Made by a program: the position numbers and the translations under genes. Positions 8,502-16,437 of a stretch of 20,601 nt of DNA are shown in pieces. Where the stretch lies: positions 1 to 20,601 of the forward strand of contig JBBQYA010000054.1 in assembly GCA_038209155.1 (NCBI GenBank). Direction: 5' to 3'. The stretch comes from JBBQYA01 sp038209155. GTDB taxonomy: Bacteria > Bacteroidota > Bacteroidia > Sphingobacteriales > Sphingobacteriaceae. A model generated the notes under the pieces. It searched no databases. It was not told the DNA's origin and worked only from the letters and a program-made list of their open reading frames with translations. Numbering within the stretch: position 1 is the stretch's first letter; every line of letters begins with the position of its first letter.

Positions 8502-9641
8502 TTATTGAATTACTTTTTCAAATACAGCAGAAATCGTCTGAATTATTTTATTTAATTCTTCTTGGGTTAAATTAGAGCCTGAGGGTAAACAAAGACCGTT
8601 TTTAAAAAGATTCTCTGCAACTCCATTTTCATAAAAAGGATATTTTTCAAAAATTGGTTGCAAATGCATTGGTTTCCATAGGGGTCTCGACTCTATATTT
8701 TCTGCTGCTAATGCAGATTTTATGTCTTTTGTTCTGATCCCATTTACGCCAGAATTCACTACGATACACGTAAGCCATCTATTAGAAAAAAATCCTTCTT
8801 TTTCTAAATTAAATTGAATTTCTGATATAGATGATAATTCAGCTTTGTAGAATTCAAAATTTTTCCTCCTTTGTTCTATTCTCTCATCCACAACTTCCAT
8901 TTGCCCCCGGCCTATTCCTGCGCAAATATTGCTCAATTTGTAATTATAGCCTATTTCTGAATGTTGATAATGTTCAGCTTCATCTCTTGCTTGTGAAGCT
9001 AAAAATTTTGCTCTTTCAATTATTTTTTCATCATTAGAAATGATTGCACCACCACCAGAAGTGGTAATAATTTTATTTCCATTAAAGGAGAGTGCACCAA
9101 TTTTGCCAAAAGTTCCCACATGCTTACCGTGAAAAGTAGAGCCAATAGATTCGGCGGCATCTTCCAAAACTGGAATTTCATAGCGATTTGCTATATCCAT
9201 TAGTTGATCTATTTTGGCTGGCATTCCATACAAATGCACTATAATAATTGCTTTCGGTTTTTTGCCTTCTGCAATTCTGTCTTTAATAGCTTTCTCTAAT
9301 AAAACAGGATCCATATTCCAAGTATCTAGCTCACTGTCTACAAAAACTGGAGTAGCACCTTGATAGATAATTGGATTTGCACTTGCGGCAAATGTAAAAG
9401 TTGGACAAATAACTTCATCTCCTTGACTGATGCCAAGTAAAACAAGTCCTAAATGAATTGCTGCTGTACCAGAAATAAGGGCTGCAGAAAAACCTGTATT
9501 CGTAAAATCACAAATATCTCTTTCAAAACCATCTACATTGGGACCGAGTGGGGCTATCCAGTTTGTGTCAAATGCCTGTTTTATATAATCAGCCTCTCTG
9601 GTTCCCATGTGGGGGGTCGAAAGCCATATTTTTTTATTCAT
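8502..9641 (-). CDS. PglE-like DegT/DnrJ/EryC1 sugar aminotransferase
   Basis: A 379-residue PLP-dependent aminotransferase of the DegT/DnrJ/EryC1/StrS family, which aminates a UDP-4-keto-6-deoxy-HexNAc at C4 in the cytosol. The N-terminal signature WLSTPHMG followed by FDTNWIAPLGPNVDGFE is the form found in UDP-bacillosamine pathway enzymes (Campylobacter PglE type). SGTAAIHL (57-64) binds cofactor phosphate, DAAES (161-165) contacts the PLP ring, and SFNGNK (185-190) has the Schiff-base Lys190 followed by IITTSGGG. The ATG start is clear. It lies 12 nt after the PglC-like gene and just upstream of the 4,6-dehydratase that would make its substrate. Alternatives are PseC- or WecE-like amination of related sugars; the NGNKIITTSGGG stretch favours PglE. 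A PglD-type acetyltransferase is not present in the window. Confidence 0.92.
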   Translation of the reverse strand: MNKKIWLSTPHMGTREADYIKQAFDTNWIAPLGPNVDGFERDICDFTNTGFSAALISGTAAIHLGLVLLGISQGDEVICPTFTFAASANPIIYQGATPVFVDSELDTWNMDPVLLEKAIKDRIAEGKKPKAIIIVHLYGMPAKIDQLMDIANRYEIPVLEDAAESIGSTFHGKHVGTFGKIGALSFNGNKIITTSGGGAIISNDEKIIERAKFLASQARDEAEHYQHSEIGYNYKLSNICAGIGRGQMEVVDERIEQRRKNFEFYKAELSSISEIQFNLEKEGFFSNRWLTCIVVNSGVNGIRTKDIKSALAAENIESRPLWKPMHLQPIFEKYPFYENGVAENLFKNGLCLPSGSNLTQEELNKIIQTISAVFEKVIQ

Positions 9642-9653
9642 CTGTAGGTACTA

Positions 9654-10280
9654 CTATTTATTTTGGTAAATGTTCTTATTTCCTTTGAAAGGTTTCATCG
9701 TTCCACTTTCTCCACAAGATACGCCATCTCCAATTAAAACTTTGCTTATCGTCATTAAAATTATTTTTAAGTCTAGTTTGGCTGAAATATTTTGGGTATA
9801 CCATAAATCCATTTCAAACCGATCATTCCAATTTAACTTATTCCGACCATTCACTTGAGCCCAACCTGTAATACCCGGTTTCAAAATATGTCTTTTTCTT
9901 TGATTTTCATTATAAAGCGGTAAATAACTTATTAACAATGGTCTCGGCCCTACTAAAGACATATCGCCTTTTATCACATTTATTAATTGTGGAAGTTCAT
10001 CTAATGATGCTCTACGTAGCACAGAACCTATTTTAGTAATTCTAGTTTCGTCTGATAATAAATTTCCTTTTTCATCCTTTTCTTCATTCATGGTTTGGAA
10101 TTTAAAGAGTTGAAAGATTTTTTCATTCCTTCCAGGTCTATTTTGAATAAATAAAACTTTTTGATGATTAAATAAAAATAAAAGAACTACTATGAGAATT
10201 AATACTGGGCTGAAAAAAAACAATGCAAAACTGGCAATCACAAAGTCAAAAATTCTCTTTACTTGCAAATAGTTTAACAT
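9654..10280 (-). CDS. PglC-like polyprenyl-phosphate sugar-1-phosphate transferase
   Basis: A minimal (208-residue) monotopic phosphoglycosyltransferase, which transfers a sugar-1-phosphate, bacillosamine type in PglC, to undecaprenyl phosphate and so commits the repeat unit to the lipid carrier. A single N-terminal re-entrant hydrophobic helix lies at about 9-36 (with SPVLI). KFQTM is followed by RRASLDELPQL with the catalytic Asp94-Glu95 pair, then GDMSLVGPRPLL (105-116) and PGITGWAQVNGR (135-146). The C-terminal ESGTMKPFKGNK resembles the tail of PglC homologues. Length fits PglC rather than the longer four-helix WcaJ/WbaP forms. The gene starts inside the preceding GT4 gene (35-bp overlap), implying translational coupling. 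The downstream neighbour is the PglE-like aminotransferase. The stop is TAG. Confidence 0.92.
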   Translation of the reverse strand: MLNYLQVKRIFDFVIASFALFFFSPVLILIVVLLFLFNHQKVLFIQNRPGRNEKIFQLFKFQTMNEEKDEKGNLLSDETRITKIGSVLRRASLDELPQLINVIKGDMSLVGPRPLLISYLPLYNENQRKRHILKPGITGWAQVNGRNKLNWNDRFEMDLWYTQNISAKLDLKIILMTISKVLIGDGVSCGESGTMKPFKGNKNIYQNK

Positions 10281-11421
10281 ATTTTTCTTTTATCAGCTCG
10301 TGGATTATCTTTTGTGAAAAGTTATTTGCAACTCTTTTTTGTAGATTTTGAGCACGAATAAGCAATTCATTTTTGTTTTCTATTGCAAAGGTAATGTTTT
10401 GTAGCAATGAGTTTATATTTCCGACATTAAAATGGAGCCCAAATGACTCATTTGGTAAAATATCAGTGTTGCCGGGTATATCTGAACATAGAATTGGGCA
10501 GCCAATAGCAGCAGCTTGAAGCATCACGTTTGGAAAACCTTCTCGATGTGATGGGTGAATCAATAAATCTGAAAAAGCTAAATAATACTCTACTTCATCT
10601 GACCACAATATAATGGTTATAGATTTATTATTTTCTATTTGAATAATTGTTTCTGATAAAAGTGGGTCTAAATCATGTTCCAATGGCCCAACCAAAATCA
10701 ATTTGCAATTTGAAAACCGTTGCTGTGCTACTACAAAAGTTTGAACCAATTCATTAATTCCTTTGTCATGAACCATACGACCAATACACAAAATATAAAA
10801 ATTAGATTCAGAATAATTCAAACTCTTTTTAATCTCTTCAAGTCTTAGTTCAGATAAATTATTTCTATTAAATCTTTCTAAATCAATTCCATTAGAAGAA
10901 CCTTTGCCTATGATGCTTAGTTTATTTTCTGGAAGTAAATTATTTTCTAAAATAAAATTTTTTCCGGATTCACTATTTGGCCATACTTGGGTTGCAAATA
11001 AATAAGTGATTCTTTCTATTTGCATTAATAACTTTCGTTTAAAACCAGTTTCTACAACTAAGGGCAATCCTGCAAGTGTATGAATACGAATTGGAACTCG
11101 CATAAAAGCGGCGGCTATCATTCCTAATAAACCTGCTTTTGGAGTATGAGTATGAACAATATCTGGTTTTTCCTGATGAAATAAAATCATCAGTTTTATC
11201 ATACACCATAAGTCTATAATTGGTGTAATCTTTCTGGTAAATGGAATGATAAGATGTTTAACTTTTTCCCGATTTTTAACTTCTTCGGATTCAGCATTGC
11301 TACCAGCACTAATTGCTACCACATCAAAACCATTTTGAATCATAAAATTACACTGCCCAGCAATGAGCGTTGTAAGAGATTGCGAAACTGTTGTAATCCG
11401 AATTAATTTAATATTAGCCAT
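10246..11421 (-). CDS. Family 4 glycosyltransferase (PglA-like)
   Basis: A GT-B glycosyltransferase of 391 residues from the chosen start. The open frame extends to 11481, but the ATG at 11419-11421 is preferred: MANIKLIRITTVSQSL is a normal family N-terminus, the codons upstream lie inside asnB, and GGAAGA sits about 11 nt upstream. asnB ends one base before it (TAA-G-ATG). HTHTPKAG (90-97) is in the acceptor half. IGRMVHDKG (213-221), LVGP and HPSHREGFPNVMLQAA (289-304) form the nucleotide-sugar site. Its place directly before the PglC-like gene suggests that it adds the second sugar, as PglA adds GalNAc in Campylobacter; the WbpP-like epimerase could supply that donor. This role is inferred from order and similarity only. 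Confidence 0.87.
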   Translation of the reverse strand: MANIKLIRITTVSQSLTTLIAGQCNFMIQNGFDVVAISAGSNAESEEVKNREKVKHLIIPFTRKITPIIDLWCMIKLMILFHQEKPDIVHTHTPKAGLLGMIAAAFMRVPIRIHTLAGLPLVVETGFKRKLLMQIERITYLFATQVWPNSESGKNFILENNLLPENKLSIIGKGSSNGIDLERFNRNNLSELRLEEIKKSLNYSESNFYILCIGRMVHDKGINELVQTFVVAQQRFSNCKLILVGPLEHDLDPLLSETIIQIENNKSITIILWSDEVEYYLAFSDLLIHPSHREGFPNVMLQAAAIGCPILCSDIPGNTDILPNESFGLHFNVGNINSLLQNITFAIENKNELLIRAQNLQKRVANNFSQKIIHELIKEKYVKLFASKENF

Positions 11422-11422
11422 C

Positions 11423-13330
11423 TTATTCTTCCAAATTGGCTTTCCACCATTTTTGGAAACAGTAAATTGTCCATAATCCAAAAGTGTGATCTTGAATTTT
11501 TAATACATGTTCAGAAACCATTTTCCCTACATATTCTGAATTAAAAATACTTTGTTTTTCTAAAAATTTAGCATTTGTTAAATTTAAAAGGTCTTGTTTT
11601 AATTCATTTCTAAGCCACTCGCCTACTGGTATTCCAAAGCCCCTTTTTGGATAATCAAAAAAGTTTTTGGGTAATAAATGCTTAAAAGAATCCTTCAATA
11701 TTCTCTTTTTATCTGAACCACTAATTAAAAAACTCTCAGGTAAAGTATTGGTATATTCCATTAGTTTATGATCAAGAAATGGTGCTCTACACTCCAAAGA
11801 AGCCAACATGCTGGCTCTATCTACTTTTACCAACATATCTCCTTCCAAAGAAATATTCTTATCCAAATATCTTGCTCGGGTTATATCTCCCCTGTTTTTC
11901 ATTGGCTCATCCTGTAATTTAATCCAGTTAAATGGTGAATTATTAAATTTATTTCTTTTTAAAAGTTTACTTCTTTCTTCATCCTTAAATCCTAAAGATA
12001 TGATTGAATACATATTCTCAATAGAATCTGAATTAAGTGAACTAATTACTTTTTTAAATTTGAAATAATTTCCAGCACGATTGTCTTCCTTTTGTGGAAA
12101 TAATTTTACTAAAGGATTTATCACGTTATTCTGTATAATTTTTGGCACAATTGCATTATACTTTTTTGAATAATAATTGACCAAATATCTATTGTACCCA
12201 CCAAAAACCTCATCACCACCGTCTCCCGTTAAAGCAACTTTTACATTCTTTCGAGTCATTTTGGAAATAAAATAGCTAGGCAAAGCAGATGAATCGGCGA
12301 AAGGTTCATCATAATTTAAAATTACCTTATCTATATCATCAATTAAATCAGAAGGATTTAAAAAAAATGAATGATGGTTGGAATTAATATGCTTTGATGC
12401 CGTTTTTGCCTTTTCTGATTCATCAAAATTTTTATCCAAAAAGCCAACAGAAAATGTGTCAATTTTTGTGTCTGATTTAATATCTGCCATTACCGAAGCA
12501 ATTATGCTACTATCTACTCCACCACTTAAAAAAACACCCAAAGGAACATCTGCGATCATTCTGTTTTCAACAGATTGATAAACTAATTTTTTTACATTCT
12601 TACTAGCTTTTAAATAATCGGTTTCAATATTTTCTTCGTTGAAATTAATATCCCAATAGGAATGAATAGATAAATCAAGCTTTTCGCAATTAAGTTCTAA
12701 ATAATGTCCTGGCTTGAGTTTTCTGATGCTTTTAAAAACTGTAAATGGAGCAGGAATAAAAGTAAATGCAAAATAAATGTTTAATGCTTCAAGATCTATT
12801 TCATTTTCAAAAGTAAAATTTCGAGTTATACTTTTTAATTCGGAAGAAAATATAAATTGAGAAGAAGTATGCAAATAATAAAGTGGTTTTTCTCCTAATC
12901 TATCTCTTGCGATTGTTAGTTTATTATTTCTTTTATCGTAAATACAAAAAGCAAACATTCCATCTAATTTCTCCAAAAAACTAATTCCTTCTTGTTCAAA
13001 AAGTTGCAAGATTACTTCAGTATCTGTATTGGTTTTAAATACATTACCTTTTAATTCTAATTCAAATTTTAATTTTTGGTAATTGTATATTTCACCGTTA
13101 AAAATTAAACATAAATTTTTATCATTAGAAAAAATAGGTTGGCTTCCTCCGCTTACATCTAGAATAGAAAGACGCTGCATACCCAAAGAAACCGCATTTT
13201 CATTTTCATTATCTATGAAATATCCGTTGCTGTCAGGTCCGCGATGTGCAACATCAGAATTCATTTTCTGAATTTTTAATTCTAATTCCTGAAAAGTTTT
13301 ATTTAAAACAAAACCATTAATACCACACAT
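11423..13330 (-). CDS. asnB: AsnB-family glutamine-dependent amidotransferase (asparagine synthase type)
   Basis: A 635-residue two-domain enzyme. The class II glutaminase domain starts with MCGINGF (Cys2 nucleophile after Met removal), then HRGPD (29-33), RLSILD (53-58) and FNGEIYNY (77-84). The synthetase domain has the ATP-pyrophosphatase loop SGGVDSS (269-275) and LTGDGGDEVFGGYNRY. Both active sites look complete. Classical AsnB makes asparagine from aspartate, glutamine and ATP. Homologues inside polysaccharide loci (such as WbpS) are thought to amidate uronic-acid or other sugar carboxyl groups, so both roles are possible here. The ATG lies 3 nt after the epimerase stop (TAATTCATG), so the two are probably coupled. 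No UDP-sugar 6-dehydrogenase is visible in the window to make a uronic acid substrate. Confidence 0.93.
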   Translation of the reverse strand: MCGINGFVLNKTFQELELKIQKMNSDVAHRGPDSNGYFIDNENENAVSLGMQRLSILDVSGGSQPIFSNDKNLCLIFNGEIYNYQKLKFELELKGNVFKTNTDTEVILQLFEQEGISFLEKLDGMFAFCIYDKRNNKLTIARDRLGEKPLYYLHTSSQFIFSSELKSITRNFTFENEIDLEALNIYFAFTFIPAPFTVFKSIRKLKPGHYLELNCEKLDLSIHSYWDINFNEENIETDYLKASKNVKKLVYQSVENRMIADVPLGVFLSGGVDSSIIASVMADIKSDTKIDTFSVGFLDKNFDESEKAKTASKHINSNHHSFFLNPSDLIDDIDKVILNYDEPFADSSALPSYFISKMTRKNVKVALTGDGGDEVFGGYNRYLVNYYSKKYNAIVPKIIQNNVINPLVKLFPQKEDNRAGNYFKFKKVISSLNSDSIENMYSIISLGFKDEERSKLLKRNKFNNSPFNWIKLQDEPMKNRGDITRARYLDKNISLEGDMLVKVDRASMLASLECRAPFLDHKLMEYTNTLPESFLISGSDKKRILKDSFKHLLPKNFFDYPKRGFGIPVGEWLRNELKQDLLNLTNAKFLEKQSIFNSEYVGKMVSEHVLKIQDHTFGLWTIYCFQKWWKANLEE

Positions 13331-13333
13331 GAA

Positions 13334-14317
13334 TTATATTTTCTGTTGAAAATATTCAACTGTTTTCGCTATTCCATCTTCAAAAGAAACTTCGGGTACA
13401 TATCCTATTAATTTTTCTGCTTTATTTACATTTGCAAAACTATGAGTCACATCTCCTCGGCGAGCATCTCTAAACTTAGGATCTATTTCAGTATTTAGTT
13501 TTTTGTTAATTGCATTTACCAATTCAACCAATGAAGTTTGCCCACCAAATGCAATATTTAAAACCGTATGTTTTGCGTTATTTTTTGCAAAGGCAGCTTT
13601 TATATTTGCTTGAACTACATTAGAAACAAATGTAAAATCTCTCGAATTTATCCCATTTCCATTTATAATTGGATTTTCGCCTTTCAACATAGCTGAAACA
13701 AAAAGAGGGATAACAGCCGCGTAAGCGCCATTTACATTTTGTTTAGGGCCAAAAACATTAAAGTATCTCAAACCGACTGCGTGAAAACCATATACAGAAG
13801 AATAAACTTGAGCATATAATTCATTTACGTATTTGGTGACTGCATAAGGTGAAAGTGGATTTCCAATTACATCTTCTTGCTTTGGCAAAATCGGACTATC
13901 ACCGTAAGTAGAGGAAGAAGCTGCATATACAAATCTTTTAACTCCAGCCAATCTAGATGCTTCCAACATATTTAAAAACCCAGTAACATTTACTTCATTT
14001 GAAGTTATTGGGTCATCAATTGAACGAGGCACAGAACCCAAAGCAGCTTGGTGTAAAACAAAGTCTATTTTCTCAACAGCAGCTTTACAGATATTAAAAT
14101 CTCGAATATCACCTTCTATAAATTCTACGTTTGGTAAATCAAGGAATTCCAAAATGTTCTCCTTGGTTCCTAGTGACAGATTATCCAGAATTCTGATTTT
14201 TGATGCCTTATGTTGAACTAAATACTCAACAAGGTTAGAACCAATAAAACCTGCACCTCCTGTAATTAAAAAAGATTTATCATGCAAGGAATCAGGATGA
14301 TATATATTAAATTTCAT
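13334..14317 (-). CDS. wbpP: WbpP/TviC-like UDP-HexNAc(A) 4-epimerase
   Basis: An extended SDR epimerase of 327 residues. LITGGAGFIGSN (17-28) binds NAD, and YAASSSTYGDS (131-141) with Y158xxxK162 (PYAVTKYVNELYA) forms the catalytic site. As I recall it, Pseudomonas aeruginosa WbpP has nearly the same LHQAALGSVPRSI, DPITSN, LRYFNVFG and NGAYAAVIP stretches; all occur here. That family interconverts UDP-GlcNAc and UDP-GalNAc and their uronic acids (GlcNAcA/GalNAcA), supplying the galacto-configured donor in the cytosol. The ATG start follows a 120-bp gap with a possible promoter, and asnB begins 3 nt after its stop. The exact substrate (amino sugar or amino-uronic acid) cannot be told from the sequence. 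Confidence 0.9.
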   Translation of the reverse strand: MKFNIYHPDSLHDKSFLITGGAGFIGSNLVEYLVQHKASKIRILDNLSLGTKENILEFLDLPNVEFIEGDIRDFNICKAAVEKIDFVLHQAALGSVPRSIDDPITSNEVNVTGFLNMLEASRLAGVKRFVYAASSSTYGDSPILPKQEDVIGNPLSPYAVTKYVNELYAQVYSSVYGFHAVGLRYFNVFGPKQNVNGAYAAVIPLFVSAMLKGENPIINGNGINSRDFTFVSNVVQANIKAAFAKNNAKHTVLNIAFGGQTSLVELVNAINKKLNTEIDPKFRDARRGDVTHSFANVNKAEKLIGYVPEVSFEDGIAKTVEYFQQKI

Positions 14318-14427
14318 GCTTTAATAAAAAAATTTTCGAAATTTATGGGTTTAATTTATTACTTCGGTTTGGTAAATATCGCTATATATTGCCGATTATT
14401 AAAGTTTAAGAAAAACTAATATAAATT

Positions 14428-14457
14428 CAAACTTAAATTAAATTTTTAGAATGTTAA
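14428..14457 (-). promoter_or_regulatory. Possible promoter for the epimerase-asnB segment
   Basis: TAAGTTTG on the minus strand (14435-14428) is a perfect match to the Bacteroidota -7 element TAnnTTTG. The -33 region has only TTA (14457-14455), 19 nt upstream, so the match is partial. It overlaps the last codons of the GT4 gene. Transcription would start near 14420, leaving an AT-rich leader of about 100 nt before the epimerase ATG; I see no clear riboswitch or stable hairpin in that leader. Confidence 0.33.
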
Positions 14458-15511
14458 GATATTGGTTTATTACAGAATTTATAGAATAATTCAATTCTAT
14501 TACCTTTCGATTTTGATGTCCAACTTCGACATATTTTTCTTTCTCCTTAAAGATTTCTTTTAATCTTAAAACCCATTCTTCATTGGTAATTGCATATAAG
14601 CCACCGTTGTTTTTATCGATTTTTAAATTCGCTTTCAATGGCGTTGCAATCGTTGGTTTTCCTAATGCCATATATTGTATTAATTTAAAACCACATTTAC
14701 CATTTTCCCAATTGGTATCTCTAAGTGGCATAATACCTACTGAAAATTTATTGATTTCCTCTACCTCTGTAGTTTCAGTCCAATCTATCAGTTTTACGTT
14801 TTTTAATTCATTAATTTCTTTTATGCTTTTATCAAATCCTATTAAATGAATGATGCAAATATTTAATTGAGAAAATTCAACTAAAGCTGGTAAAATATCT
14901 AAAATATATTTTGAAGTTGATTTAGATCCTATCCAACCTATTACAAAGTCTTTTTCTATTTTATGATCATTAATTATATACTTATCAATAGCTAAAACAG
15001 TTGGAATCTCTAAAACTTTACTACTAAACGTATTGCAATATTCTGTCAAATACGGACTTCCAGTAATTACGAATTCCGCGTTGATTAGTAAATTTTTAAA
15101 TTTATTTTTAAATAGGTTGGAGATAAATTTTGGTTTTATCTCGTCATAATTATGAAAAATTGCATCATCAAAATCCAAAACGTATTTTGTTTTAGATTTC
15201 TTAAACCAAGAATCTAGCGAAAAAGGGAAATAAGGAAATAACTCATATTGAATAAAGACTAAATCATACTTTTTTATAGAAAATAAAATTAAAAATCTTC
15301 GCAAATAGCAAGTAAATAAATGAAATATATTTTGCTTTTTACCTTCATTGAATCTCATAAAATATTGATCATCAAACAAAGGAGAGACTACACAGCTAAT
15401 TCCTTCCTTTTCAAAATAAGGTAAAAATTGATAAATACGATAGCGACTACTTGCGCCAGAAGGTGAGTATTTAGATAAAAATAAGATTTGTTTTTTTTTA
15501 TTATTATTCAA
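14438..15511 (-). CDS. Family 4-like glycosyltransferase with TTG start
   Basis: A 357-residue GT-B glycosyltransferase. The N-terminal half begins with KKQILFLSKYSPSGASSRYR (6-25) and has VLDFDDAIF (111-119). The C-terminal half has FVIGWIGSKST (189-199), IGIMPLRD-like VGIMPLRD (258-265) and NGKCGFKLIQYMALGKPTIA (270-289), typical of GT4 enzymes in surface-polysaccharide loci. Donor and linkage are unknown. The only plausible start near the conserved N-terminus is TTG at 15511-15509, which overlaps the upstream GT2 stop by 8 nt; the first in-frame ATG would remove about 50 residues, including the conserved start. Initiation is therefore probably coupled to termination of the GT2 gene. Codons 5-7 are a run of nine A. 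The gene is strongly AT-rich. Confidence 0.85.
   Translation of the reverse strand: MNNNKKKQILFLSKYSPSGASSRYRIYQFLPYFEKEGISCVVSPLFDDQYFMRFNEGKKQNIFHLFTCYLRRFLILFSIKKYDLVFIQYELFPYFPFSLDSWFKKSKTKYVLDFDDAIFHNYDEIKPKFISNLFKNKFKNLLINAEFVITGSPYLTEYCNTFSSKVLEIPTVLAIDKYIINDHKIEKDFVIGWIGSKSTSKYILDILPALVEFSQLNICIIHLIGFDKSIKEINELKNVKLIDWTETTEVEEINKFSVGIMPLRDTNWENGKCGFKLIQYMALGKPTIATPLKANLKIDKNNGGLYAITNEEWVLRLKEIFKEKEKYVEVGHQNRKVIELNYSINSVINQYLNILKI
15491..15511 (-). repeat. A9 homopolymer and (AAT)3 run at the GT2/GT4 junction
   Basis: On the coding strand the junction reads TTGAATAATAAT followed by AAAAAAAAA (15499-15491). In the GT2 frame it gives GAA and then three consecutive TAA stops; in the GT4 frame it is the TTG start, three Asn codons and three Lys codons. 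This A9 is the longest homopolymer I noticed in a coding region of the window, and a one-base length change would throw the GT4 frame out. Confidence 0.8.
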
Positions 15512-16433
15512 AATTAAAATATGAATTAAATAATAATTGATTCAGAAGCATTTGATATGATTTTATTGTTTGCCCGATTCCAATGAAATTACCTTTTAAA
15601 AATAAAAATATAATTCTAGTGAATGGCTCAATAAAAATCATAAGACTGAAAGCAAAGAACTTATCAATTAAATTAAAATATTTATTTATATATATAATTC
15701 TACTATGTAAAGAATAGAAAATACGTTTGGCAATTACCTGACTGGAAGTTCCTCCACCTTCATGAAGTATTGAATTTTCTGCTGAAAAATAAACAATACC
15801 ATTTGCTCTTGACATCCTCTTTGACAGATCAATATCCTCTAAATAAACAAAGAACTTCTCGTCAAAATTTCCAACTAAGTCTAAAGATGATTTTCGGATA
15901 AACATAAATGAACCCATAACATGATCAACTACTTTAGATGTATTGTGATCCCATTCACTCATAATATTTTGCTTAAATATCTCAGGGAAAAGAAAAGAAA
16001 GACCTGAAATTTGATTAAATAAAAGTCTTAAATTAATAAACCTGCTACATGATTTTAAAATAGAACCATCCTTACGAACTTGTTTTAATCCTACAATTGA
16101 ATAATCCGAATTATTTGCCATAAGATTTATACATGCAGGCAAAGTGTTTTTATAAATTTCTGTATCTGGATTTAACAATAATACAAAATCGGAATTACAC
16201 TTTGTTAATGCTTGATTGCATGCCGCACCAAAACCCTTATTAAGAGGATTCATGATTAGGTTAATATTGTCAAATGATTTTAAAAATTGAATAGAATTAT
16301 CAGAAGAATTATTGTCTACAACATAAATGTTTAATTTAAATGTTGAATAATCAGAATCCAAAATACTCTTTATACAGCTTTCCAAAAAATATCCTGAATT
16401 CCAATTTACAATTATAATATCAAGAGAATACAT
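15504..16433 (-). CDS. Family 2 glycosyltransferase (rhamnosyltransferase/WbbL-like)
   Basis: A 309-residue GT-A glycosyltransferase. DIIIVNWNSG (5-14), VVDNNSSDNS (38-47), NKGFGAACN (65-73) and LLLNPDT (85-91), the DXD-like donor site, form the N-terminal half. HVMGSFMFIRKSSL (171-184) and FDEKFFVYLEDIDLSKR (190-206), with acidic catalytic residues, are classic for the WbbL-type subfamily, which often transfers rhamnose or related deoxyhexoses. The C-terminal hydrophobic patches (about 250-280) suggest membrane association. No dTDP-rhamnose genes lie in the window, so the donor is open. The ATG lies 4 nt after wzy. The 3' end overlaps the GT4 start and closes with three tandem TAA codons. 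Confidence 0.9.
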   Translation of the reverse strand: MYSLDIIIVNWNSGYFLESCIKSILDSDYSTFKLNIYVVDNNSSDNSIQFLKSFDNINLIMNPLNKGFGAACNQALTKCNSDFVLLLNPDTEIYKNTLPACINLMANNSDYSIVGLKQVRKDGSILKSCSRFINLRLLFNQISGLSFLFPEIFKQNIMSEWDHNTSKVVDHVMGSFMFIRKSSLDLVGNFDEKFFVYLEDIDLSKRMSRANGIVYFSAENSILHEGGGTSSQVIAKRIFYSLHSRIIYINKYFNLIDKFFAFSLMIFIEPFTRIIFLFLKGNFIGIGQTIKSYQMLLNQLLFNSYFNFE

Positions 16434-16437
16434 AAAT

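Noticed and set aside
10510..10560. The GT4 donor-site motif has Gln302 in place of the usual second Glu (EGFPNVMLQ).
   Set aside because: To my knowledge Gln at this place is common in the GT4 branch found next to PglC/WcaJ-type genes, so it is not evidence of inactivation.
11422..11481. Longer open frame for the GT4 gene starting at 11481.
   Set aside because: The extra 20 residues are encoded inside asnB and do not resemble a GT4 N-terminus; MANIKLIRITTVS at 11421 does, with GGAAGA upstream.
14330..14344. Near-palindrome AAATTTTCGAAATTT before the epimerase gene as an operator.
   Set aside because: The perfect core is only eight bases (TTTCGAAA) in a very AT-rich stretch and occurs once; chance is enough.
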